From Stomorhina lunata (taxonomy: Eukaryota > Arthropoda > Insecta > Diptera > Rhiniidae): 64,000 bases of DNA. The stretch spans positions 111,473,242 to 111,537,241 of the forward strand of contig OW121742.1 in the NCBI GenBank assembly GCA_933228675.1. The letters run 5' to 3'. Made by a program: the position numbers and the translations under genes. Below, piece by piece: positions 12,381 to 22,345 of this stretch (position 1 is its first letter; each line of letters starts with the position of its first letter). The notes below the pieces were generated by a model. The model did not search any database. It was given only the letters and a program-made list of their open reading frames with translations, and was not told the origin of the DNA.

Positions 12381-13770
12381 TGTTCATTGTTGCATCTGGT
12401 TGGCTCTAACAGAGCCTTGATACTTTTGGTAGGAATATATTATTTTCTCCACCAAGGGACCACTTTCTAGAACCCATATGACGCGGACTCTCCTGTCAGT
12501 CACCTGCTCAACCTAACCTATACAAAATGTTATTAAAATCATTAACGATGTATCTTAAAATGTCTGGTATTTATTTATCGGTGCCCCCATCTAACAAAAA
12601 TTAATCGCGCCTACTTAGAAAACTTTGTCGGCTCAAGCACAATAACTTTGCTTAAGATCATTATATTCTTCTTCTGTTATCCTTGACTCCCAGTAGGGTT
12701 AATTGGTTAATTCATCATAATGTTCTTGCATAGATTAGGCACCTCCAAAAACCTTGTGCCAGCTGCCGTGTCAGGGGGATTTCTCGCATGATTTTCTCTG
12801 TAATGTTGTTTCTTTCCATGCTTAAAGCATCGTAAGTGCTAAGTCGATGGGTGATGAGTCCGAAGACACGAACCGCTCGATCCGAGACACACGACTGCTT
12901 GCAGCCGCAACTAACATGTTGAAAAGGCGCTGCATTTTCGTACTTTACCAAGTACAATTATCTTAAAACATTAGACCAATTATGTTGGAATGGCTCTAAG
13001 AAAACTCCCTCTCATATTAGCCCTGACCTAGAATCTCACACGGGTTGTCTACCGCATCTTATACTAGGTTGCTCAGGTTACCAGGATATAACAAGAGGAG
13101 GTTAGAGTAGGAATTATATATAGTTTTTACCTGGTAGCTGGAGACTCCAGGCAACATCTGCATTCCATTACATCCCAGACCATTACATAAGCAAATGCAC
13201 ATACATAGTTTACGATTCATTTCATTATGGATAATTTCAGGTGACGCCATCTATGGAAAATTTAAATATTAAGCTTGTCAACATGTTAGTTGAACAGACG
13301 CTGCATTTTCGTACTTTACCAAGTACAATTATCTTAGACCATTAGACCAAATACGTTGAAATGGCTCTTAGATAACCCCCTCCCATATTAGCCCTGACCT
13401 AGAATCCCACATTGGTTGTTTACCGCATATTCAACTAGATTGCTCAGGTTACCAGATTGTAACACGAGGAGGTTAGAGTAGGAATTGGATATAGTTCTTA
13501 CCGGGTAGCTGGAGACGCCAGGCAACATCTGCATCCCATTACATAAGAGACCGTTAGATAATCAAATGTTTATGCATAGTTTACGATTCAATTCATTATG
13601 AATAATTTCAGATGATGCCATCTATCGGAAATTAATCGCACCAACTTAGAAACCTCATAGCATGATGAAATGCACAGTTTACTAAACCCCTAAGTCATAA
13701 ACGAATTATAAAACTATCATAGTCCTCTAGCAATATTTTATGGAAAATTTGAATATTAAGCTTGTCATAG
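12380..13770. repeat. Degenerate repeat with a roughly 350 bp tandem duplication
   Basis: A segment at about 12915-13260 is repeated at about 13280-13632 with an offset of 371 bp. Shared phrases include ctgcattttcgtactttacc, agtacaattatctta, tagccctgacctagaatc and gcaacatctgcatcccatta. A further phrase, tattaagcttgtca, recurs at about 13268 and 13753. Moderate divergence points to an old duplication, probably inside a transposon remnant of unknown class. Positions 12841-12895 carry a hammerhead-like motif (separate entry). Confidence 0.75.
12841..12895 (+). ncRNA. Decayed hammerhead-ribozyme-like motif
   Basis: The order of parts matches a hammerhead core: gtgatgag, gtc-cgaa-gac as a short stem II, then cgaac, then ctcg-atc-cgag as a possible stem III. 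Flanking agtcg (12842) and cgact (12892) could pair as stem I. The usual core is CUGAUGA...GAAA. Here the first C is G and the last A of GAAA is C, so the motif is probably inactive. It could be chance, or a relic of a Penelope-like or retrozyme-type element. Confidence 0.3.
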
Positions 13771-14940
13771 CTATATTTTTTGTTTATGAATTAGGAGTCA
13801 TCAATATCTTCTTAAACTTGACCTGCTCAGACTTAGAAATTATGTATAAAACATTTTTTATACTTAAATATTTTGATTCAAAATTTTTCTATTAAAAAAT
13901 GTGTATACAGAAAAAATTTTCTAGGGAAAGTGTACAATAAAATTTTGCTCAAAATCTCATAAATAACAAATTCGAATTGTCTGAATGAATTTGACTTTTG
14001 GAATTCAACAAATGTAACTTTTTTAGCTCCTAAATGTATGCAACACGATTCTTTTTTAATCGCTCAGATCTAATTGATATAGGAAAGCCGAAATTCGGCC
14101 CAGTCTTAATAGATTATTTTAGTGCTTAAGTATTGAGGGATACAAATTTTATAGTCAACTGAAAAAGAAATGAATTTAATTCGTTTAGTGATTTATATTG
14201 TTATTTTATAAAATTTATGTTTACATTTACATACATTTAGCTAAGCTTATAAAAACATTTATTATTATTATTACCTTTTTGTTTTAAAAAATTGTTTAGA
14301 ATTTCTTTTTAAGTCCAGGTACTTAATTTAAACTCTTATACTTATTATTAAAATATATATTTTAGTCACTAGTATTACAAACAAACAAAAAAAAACTCGG
14401 GTTAGGCGATTAAGCGATTAATTAAGTAAGGTTATACAGATTTTGATTGAACAATTAAAAGCTTAAAGAAGTTTCTGTTTGATCAATTGTTTGATCATTA
14501 GTAATAACTAATTTCGAAACCGTATCTCTGCTACTGCAGTTTCGTACTAGATTAAAGAAATTCTCTTAAAGTTTTCTTAGTACTAAATTGTCGTAGTACG
14601 ACTTCGACACATGTCATAAGTCTGAATAATTAAAAATTTCCTTATCTTCCGTTTCATGTTCTTATCCTCTAGATAACATTCTCTGTTTCCGTTTAATCTA
14701 AATCCTTAATCGTCTCTGCCCAAAATAAACTTATAAAGTATTTAACGTATTACTTTTTTTTAATGTCTTACATTGCAAAAGTAATATTGCAACAAAAAAA
14801 ATTAATAATTAAACAAATTATTTAAAACATTTATGCACTGAATGAATTATTCAATTAATGTTATATTATGAATTTCTAAAGAAATAAAGATGAACAAAAA
14901 AAACAAATTTCAATGTTAAACAAGAAAATTTTAAATAGTT
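13770..14940. other. AT-rich spacer, no gene seen
   Basis: No coding or RNA gene was recognised. A short phrase, tagtactaaa, tcgtagt, acgacttcgacac, near 14580-14615 resembles one near 6738-6780 and may belong to a dispersed repeat. Confidence 0.5.
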
Positions 14941-17480
14941 TTATTTAATTGAGGAAAAAAGTATTCGATGGGGTTACAAATAACTATTAAATTTTAATAT
15001 TATAAGTTTTTCTTTAACAAAATTTCAAAATAGTAAAGTTTTATTAAGAAATTTTTAAAAATCGTAAATTTACACATAGACAAATTTTAATATAGGAATT
15101 TTTTTCTTTGGAAAAATTTTAATATCGTTAGTTTTTCTTTAAAAAAAATTTAAAATCGTAAATTTTTCTATAGAAAAATGTTTATATCGCCAATATCTTA
15201 AATTATTTCAAAGAAAGATTTTAATATCCTAAATTTCTTTTGAAAAAAATTCAATATCTTAAGTTTTTTTATAGAAACATTTAATTATCGTAAGTTTTCC
15301 TTCAGAAAAATTTCATTGTCTGAAGTTTTTTCATATACAAAATTTTATTATCGTAAGTTTTCCTTCAGAAAAATTTTAATATCTTTAATTTCTGTTTGGA
15401 AAAATTTCAATATCGTTTTTTTTTTATAGAAAAAAATCATTATCGTAATTTCTCCTTCAGAAAAATTTCAATATCGTAAATGTTTCTTCGGTAAAATAAA
15501 AAAAAAAGTTTTTTTATATAAAGATTTCATTATCGTAAGTTCTCCTCAGAAAAATTTTAATATTGCAAGTTTTTTATATAAAAATCTCATTATCGTAAGT
15601 TCTCTTTCAGAATAATTTTAATATCGTAAATTTTTGTTTGGAAAAATTTCAATATCGCAAGTTTTATTATAGAAAAATTATAGAAAAATTTCATTACCGT
15701 AAATTCTGCCTCAGAAAAATTTCAATTTTGCAAGTTTTTTTTATATATAAATTTCATTATCGTGAGTTCTCCTTCAGAAAAATTTTAATATCGTAAATTT
15801 TTGTTTGGAAAAATTTCAATATCGCAAGTTTTTCTACATAAAAATTTCATTATCGTAAGTTTTCCTTCAGAAAAACTTTAATATCATAAATTTTTGTTTG
15901 GAAAAATTTCAATATCTTAAGTTTTTTTATAGAAAAATTTCAGAAAAATGTCAATATTGTAAATTTTTCTAGTAAAAAATGTATATATCGTAAATGTTTC
16001 TTCGGAAAAGTTCAATATCGTAAGTTTTTTTATAGAAAAATTTCATTATCTTAAGTTCTCCTTCAGAAAAATTTCAATATCGTAAATTTTTCTAATAAAA
16101 AATTTTAGCATCGTAAATTTTTCTTCGAAAAAATTTCAATATCGTATAAGTTTCTATAGAAACTTTTCAATATTACAATTTATTCTTTAGAAAAAAATTT
16201 TTTTATAAAAATTTTAATATCGTAAAATTTTATATTGAAATATTTTAATATCGTAAATTTTTTTATTGTTTTTAGTTTTTTTTATAAAAAAAAATCCATA
16301 TCGCCAATTTTTCTTTAGAAAACTTCAATATCGTTAGTTTCTATAGAAAATTTTCAATATCGTAAATTTTTCAATAGAAAAAACGTAATTGTTCTTTAAC
16401 AAATCTTCAATATCGTAATTTTATAGGAAAATTTCAATAATCAATAACTTCAATATCGTAAACTTTCTATAGAATAATTTTATTATCGTATTTTTTTCTA
16501 TAGAAAAATTTCAATATCGTAAGTTTTTCTAAAATAAATTCAATGTCGTAAATTTTTCTTCGAAAAAAAATTTCAATATATTCGGTTCTCCTTTTTCTTC
16601 AGAAAAATTTCAATATCGTAAATTTATCTATAGAAAAATTTCAATATCGTCAATATCTTAAATTTTTCTACAGAAAAATTTTAATATCGTAAATTTTTCT
16701 TTAAAAAAAAATTCAGAATTATTTCAATATCGTAAATTTTGCTTCGAAAAAATTTAAATATCGTCAATTCTCCTTCAGAAAAATTTCAATATCATAATTT
16801 TTTCTTTGGAAACACTTTTGTGTCGTCAATTTTTCATTGGAAAAATTGCAATATCGTACAAATTTCTTTAGAAACTTTTCATAACAATTTATTCGTCAGG
16901 AAAATGTTAATATCGTTAGTTTTTTTTATAGATAATTTCAATAGCGTAAATTTATCTTTAAAAGATTCAAAAAGATTCTTCAGAATACCAAATATTAACA
17001 TATCGATAGTTTTTCTATAAAAAAAATTAATATCGTAAGTTTTTCGTTAGAAAAATTTTAATATCGTAAGCTTTTCTATAGAAATATTTTAATATCACAA
17101 AAATTTCAATATAACTTTTTTTGAAAGATTTCATTATCGTAAAATTTCTTTGGGAAAATTTTAATATCTTTAATTACTATTAATTCGCAATTTTCTAAAA
17201 AAAATCAATATCGAATTTTTTATTCGAAGAATTTTAGTATCGTAAATTTTTCTTTATAAAAACTTCAATATAGTAATCTTTTTCTTTAGAAAAAGTTCTA
17301 AAACATAAATTTTTTTATAAAAAAAATTCTTCAAAAATATCCAAATATCGTAAGTTTTCCTATAAAAAAATAATTATCGTAAATTTATCTATAGGCAAAT
17401 TTCAATATCGTAAATTTTTCTTCAGAAAAAAATTCAATATCGTGAATTTTCTTGTTTTTTCCTCAAATTCCCATTGAATA
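14940..17480. repeat. AT-rich tandem array C (about 31 bp, diverged)
   Basis: Degenerate units centre on gaaaaatttcaatatcgta followed by aatttttcttca or a tatag-containing spacer. Adjacent well-preserved units (for example caatatcgt at 16611 and 16642) are 31 bp apart. The blocks gaaaaattt and aaatttttc are reverse complements around caatatcgta, so each unit has dyad symmetry. The array is much more diverged than array B. Apparent open frames within it are not supported. Confidence 0.9.
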
Positions 17481-18484
17481 AAAACTATTTAACTAATTTA
17501 TATTGAGTGTTACACTCGATTTTTTTTTTGTTACAGGTTTATTATTAGATTTAGACAACAGTAGATTTATTGAATTTTCTATTAGAATTAGATTTTCTCT
17601 TCATCGCTATTATTTATAAAGTTTTCAATTTCATTTAAATATTCTTCACTAAACACACCATACCATATTTATAGTAGATATGACTCTACTAGTTACGAAA
17701 CATGAATACCGAGAGCAAGTACTATATATTTCATTGTCAACTTTTCACTATTATATTCTTTATTTCCTACTTATTGTGTAAGCCAGTTGCATTATCATTT
17801 TAATATTTATGTAATTAAAATAATACGATATAATTTTAAGTTTTTAAATAACTTTATGTATGGGGTAATCTTGTATAATGAAAAAATGAAGTCTCAATAA
17901 ATTACTAAATTACTGAAAATTAATTACTGAAAGATTTCATTATAGTAAAATTTCTTTGGGAAAATTTTAATATCTTTAATTACTATTAATTCGCAATTTT
18001 CTAAAAAAAATCAATATCGAATTTTTTATTCGAAGAATTTTAGTATCGTAAATTTTTCTTTATAAAAACTTCAATATAGTAATCTTTTTCTTTAGAAAAA
18101 GTTCTAAAAAATACTTTTATAAAAAAAATTCTTCAAAAATATCCAAATATCGTAAGTTTTCCTATAAAAAAAATCATTATCGTAAATTTATCTATAGGCA
18201 AATTTCAATATCGTAAATTTTTCTTCAGAAAAAAATTCAATATTAAAGACTTCAATATCGTGAATTTTCTTGTTTTTTCCTCGAATTCCCATTGAATAAA
18301 AACTATTTAACTAATTTATATTGAGTGTTACACTCGATTTTTTTTTTTGTTACAGGTTTATTATTAGATTTAGACAACAGTAGATTTATTGAATTTTCTA
18401 TTAGAATTAGATTTTCTCTTCATCGCTATTATTTATAAAGTTTTCAATTTCATTTAAATATTCTTCACTAAACACACCATACCA
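17123..18484. repeat. Segmental duplication of about 550 bp
   Basis: Positions 17123-17665 and 17929-18484 are near-identical direct copies separated by 263 bp of unrelated sequence. The copy includes the edge of array C and the last roughly 25 codons of the minus-strand open frame at 18407-18685. The copy near 18.2 kb is continuous with that frame and is probably the original; the copy near 17.4 kb is truncated at the phrase accatacca. Confidence 0.88.
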
Positions 18485-18685
18485 CAACGAACGAACCACC
18501 AAAAGAACGAATAATAATTCACGTAAACGTAAACGTTTTTCCTTCATTCGACGGACAGGCCACCACCAACGTACCGAACGACTTTTTTTCCTCAAATTAA
18601 TATGGTGTGTTTTTAAAGTTTCTCCCTCAACTTCTCTTCCTTCATCGGCAGCAGATCTTGAATAATGGTGGTGCGAACGATTATC
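18407..18685 (-). CDS. In-frame open stretch after the ND-39 stop, 92 codons, unknown
   Basis: Immediately after the ND-39 TAA (18688-18686) the same frame stays open for 92 codons to a TAA at 18407. The peptide begins DNRSHHHYSRSAADEG, then has a basic Trp/Arg segment (RWWWPVRRMKEKR), a hydrophobic segment (LLFVLLVV) and an acidic end (EEYLNEIENF). An internal Met (18547-18545) would give a 46-residue product with a signal-anchor-like start. Options are a readthrough extension, a separate small gene or unannotated terminal exon, or a lost C-terminus. UAA followed by G is not a favoured readthrough context. I do not recognise the peptide. Confidence 0.3.
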   Translation of the reverse strand, partial: DNRSHHHYSRSAADEGREVEGETLKTHHINLRKKSRSVRWWWPVRRMKEKRLRLRELLFVLLVVRSLWYGVFSEEYLNEIENFINNSDEEKI

Positions 18686-20181
18686 TTATGCGAACAAACG
18701 TTGTTCATCGCGCTGTGAAATGGTTTGTGGTGGTGCTGGGGTTTCGAATTCATTTAAATCGGCATCGTAATACAAGGCGGCACGATAAGGACGCAATTCC
18801 CATGGTACTTGATTCTCCATAGGGGTCAATTGAACTCCCAAATCTTCGAGGGTGGGAACATTGTTTAAGACCTTGTCGGTAACGCACTCCATTTCAAGAC
18901 GTTCCAAGTGTAAGCCACCCACAGGTTGGTTGGGACTGATCATTTCAGTCATTTTGGTTTTTAAAACAAAAGTAGGATCGAAACGCAAATCGTAACGTTG
19001 GTAGCCCCACCATTTCTCATCTTTACGCATAAGACGATGGAACCAGTCAACCAATTCACTCAATTGGTAACGTTTGGGACTAAAAATCACATAACATTAA
19101 TACAATTTTTGAGCGATTGTTTCAAAATTCAACACATACCCCACAGCTTGATAAACCTTGCCAGCAGTATCGGGATCCTTGGCACAGTTGATAATAGCCT
19201 GAGCTACATCAGAAACATAAACAGGTTGTTTCACTGTACGTTCACCCTTGTACCACAAAGGCATTGAACGGAACTGGCGACGCCAGATATGAGCATAATA
19301 ACGCAAGAAACGATCCTCAGAACCATAAATGTCCGAGGGACGAATAATGGTGGCATCGGGGAATTCCTCGCGTACAGCAAGTTCTCCGAAATACTTACTG
19401 CTCAAAAATTTACTGCCACCTTCAATGATGTGACCTTTGGGATTGGGTTCAGCATTCAAAGCAGAAACATGAATCAAACGATCAACGCCCTGTTCACGAC
19501 ATATGCTAAAGAGAAACAAATTTTATTCATTCATATCATTTTCAATTTCTTAAAATCTTACCGAGCAATACGACGAGCACCCTCTACATGCACATCCTTG
19601 AAGGAGAAATTCTTTGTTTCGTACTCACGTCCCACCAAATTGATGACAACATTCGAGTACTTGACTGCCTTACGTATAGCTTCTTCATCATTTAAATTAT
19701 AGAATTGGAATAGTACTTGGCCCAAATCCCCACATACCTTCAAACGTATGGCTTCAGAATCTTCACCACGGTAGGGCAAAATCATTTGGGTACCATTTTT
19801 ACCCAACTTATTGCAGACATAACGACCCACAAAGCCGGTGCAGCCAAAGACGGTAGCAACAATACCATTGAAACTGCTGCGACCACCGGTACCGCGTCTC
19901 ATGGCACCCAAGTTAGTGGTTTTCAGGGGACGTGGGCTGTCGGAAGAATAGTTAGCCGTACGCAAACACAATACACCCAAGGCGCCATTGGTTTGTTGCT
20001 CTGAAATAAATCCATAAAATTGTTTAATGCTTTTTCAATTACCCTCCTGAGACACAACACGTTACATAAGTTTAAGATTCCACTTTTTTGCAAAGCATTT
20101 GCTATTGCAAATTGTTGTTTTTTATTATTAATTTTACTTACTGGCCATTTGCACATTCCTCATTAATATAAGCGCAGCCAT
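18686..20181 (-). CDS. ND-39: NADH dehydrogenase 39 kDa subunit (NDUFA9), mitochondrial
   Basis: Exons on the minus strand are 20181-20142, 20000-19562, 19505-19140 and 19079-18686. All junctions are GT-AG and in phase, giving 412 residues. The protein has an N-terminal presequence-like stretch, then an extended SDR (Rossmann) fold: the nucleotide-binding GCTGFVGRYVCNKLG, followed by GEDSEAIRLKV, VVINLVGREYETKNF, LIHVSALNA, SKYFGE, ATIIRPSDIYG and PVYVSDVA. It is an accessory subunit of complex I on the matrix side, at the ubiquinone-module interface, and lacks classical dehydrogenase activity. Length fits fly homologues. The reading frame remains open after its stop (separate entry), which is unusual. 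Confidence 0.95.
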
Positions 20182-22337
20182 TTTTGCAACTAAAGCTTAC
20201 GCAAATCCCAACTTTTTATAGTAAATTAATGTTTTTCAATATTTTTATAAAAAGTTTGTCTTGCAGTGACTTCTTGTATAGCAATTGAATTCGCCGTTAA
20301 CGATTATATGAAATGTCAAATTAAAAAAGTAAGAAACATATGATTACAAGAGATGCCACATTGGTAAAGTTTGTTGTGTTACCTGATGCAAAAATTCTTG
20401 GTATTGGAATAACGACAAATTAAAATCTTTTTTAGTTCCAAACAAGTAAGAAACTGCTATAGTCGGTCAATCCAAACAAATGATACCCTTCATCGCAAAG
20501 TTCAAAGGTGTTAAAGGCAAATATTTGTTAAATTTTGTCATCATACAAACATTTTCTGAAAACTTATATATTTAAGCTGTTTCCGTCATTTAGGCTTTTT
20601 TAACCACAATTGTTTCTTCAAAATTATTAAACAACTAAATTAACCACACTGCTATTCACTAACACTGTTGAAGTTTAAAGTCAGCTGTTTCAATCAGCTG
20701 TTATTAATAAACAAATAAATTGTTGTTTATTAACGCCAACATTTTTGATGCTGTTTAATGTTAAAGAAAAGTGGTTAAGAAAAGTGATTTAGAAAAGTGT
20801 ATTAAAAAATTGTTTCTTTATATAAATCGAAAATTATAATTAAAGAAAATATAATATAAGAATATAACAACAAATATAATTCAACTATATGACTTGGCTG
20901 CTCAGCAGACGACCGGCTTCTTTTGATAGTAGTATGTATTCATTCAGTAGTATTCATATATCATCAAAATAAATAAAAATGTATTTAAAATAATAATTAT
21001 TTTTAATATTTTACTCAAGTTGTTCTTAAAATTTACAACAAAAATAGTTTTTGGCTTATTTTTTTTCTATTCTTCTTTGTGTTTTTCTCTTATTTTGACA
21101 AAGTTGCCACATAACTTTACCGTGGCTTAAACTAAGTTAGTGAATCACATAGTGGTTAGTGCAAACATCAAAATGTGTTGTTAATGGTAGAACCTTTTGA
21201 AAGTTTTAAAAGTTAGTGAATCGCACTAGAGGGCTGGGTCAAATCTGAACCGATTATCGCGAAATTTAAACAGTTTTTACAAATTACTTATGCAAAAAAT
21301 AAACTTAAAATTGTAATTATATTTATATTTACGAGCATTTTAGTGATATTTGTCTCATTTAGTGCGTTTTGATAGAAGAGTTTGTATGTGATCTATGGTC
21401 ATATGTGCTATAATTTGAGCGAAATTAGGTAAAGATATTTTTCATGATACAAGCAGTATCTGTCTTAAATTTCGAGAAAAAATATTGATATTGTCATTTG
21501 GACTTATATAAGTGCTAGGGTCGAATGTGGTCCGATTATCTCGAAATTTAGCAAATTGATTATAATTTTTACAAAAATTATTTAGCAAAAAATAAACTTG
21601 AAATTGTTGTTATTTTTAGATTTAGGAGCGTTTTAATGATATTTGTCTGATTTAGTGCATTTTGAAAGAAGAGTTTGTACAGGAGCTGCGGTCAAATGTG
21701 GGCCAATTTCAGCGAAATTTGGTACAGTGATTTCATGAAAAAATATTGATATTTGTGGCCAAAATATCAAATCTAGTAAGTGGGGAGGTACCATAAATAA
21801 TGGACTGATTTTGACGAATTTCAATAGCCATAGTCCTTCTATCAAAAACATTATCTGTGCCATCTGTTTCATTAGATTATCTTTAGAACTGTGACCTGTA
21901 CTTTGATTAAAAGGTTTACACGGATCCCAGCTATCCGTCCATCCAGATGAACGGACTGACTGACATCGTTAAATCGACTCAGGAAGTGATTCTTAGTCTA
22001 TTGGTATACTTAAAGGTGGGTCTAAGGCCAATGTTTCTATGCGTTACATACATCAGCACAAACTTATAATACCCTTCCAATTTTGGTGGTGTAGGGTATA
22101 ATTATTCAATGGTCTTTACCGTCAACGTCAAGTCTGGCAACTTTCATATGTACCTTTATCGCCATCTCGCGTTTATTAATTCAAAAAATAAACGATTTTT
22201 TTGACAGCAATCATTCCTGACGTGACAGCCAGTTGCCATAACAATTATTTTGAAGCGCTAAATTTGGAAAAAAAAATTTCCAAACAAATCGAAATATAAC
22301 TTTCTAAAATACGTTTGCCGCATAAATTTAATGAAAA
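20182..22337. repeat. Intergenic DNA with interspersed repeat fragments
   Basis: Positions about 20450-20600 carry the start of a dispersed element (tgataccctt, ttgtcatcatacaaaca, ttaagctgtttccgtcattt). Positions about 21230-22100 carry the rest (gaccgattatctcgaaattt, gaggtaccataaataat, ttctatgcgttacatacatc). A fuller copy lies at about 54225-54935. No open frame was found. Confidence 0.7.
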
Positions 22338-22345
22338 ATGATTAA
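22331..22345 (+). promoter_or_regulatory. Minimal upstream ORF overlapping the Poc1 start
   Basis: An ATG seven bases before the Poc1 ATG reads atg aaa aat gat taa. Its stop overlaps the first codons of Poc1 in another frame, so ribosomes starting here would end just past the main start. The sequence is direct; a translational effect is inference. Confidence 0.45.

Noticed and set aside
14940..17480. CRISPR-like regular repeats
   Set aside because: Repeats are contiguous and diverged with no unique spacers, and the genome is eukaryotic; this is a minisatellite.
19289..20004. Plus-strand open frames opposite ND-39
   Set aside because: They are shadows of the ND-39 exons on the other strand.
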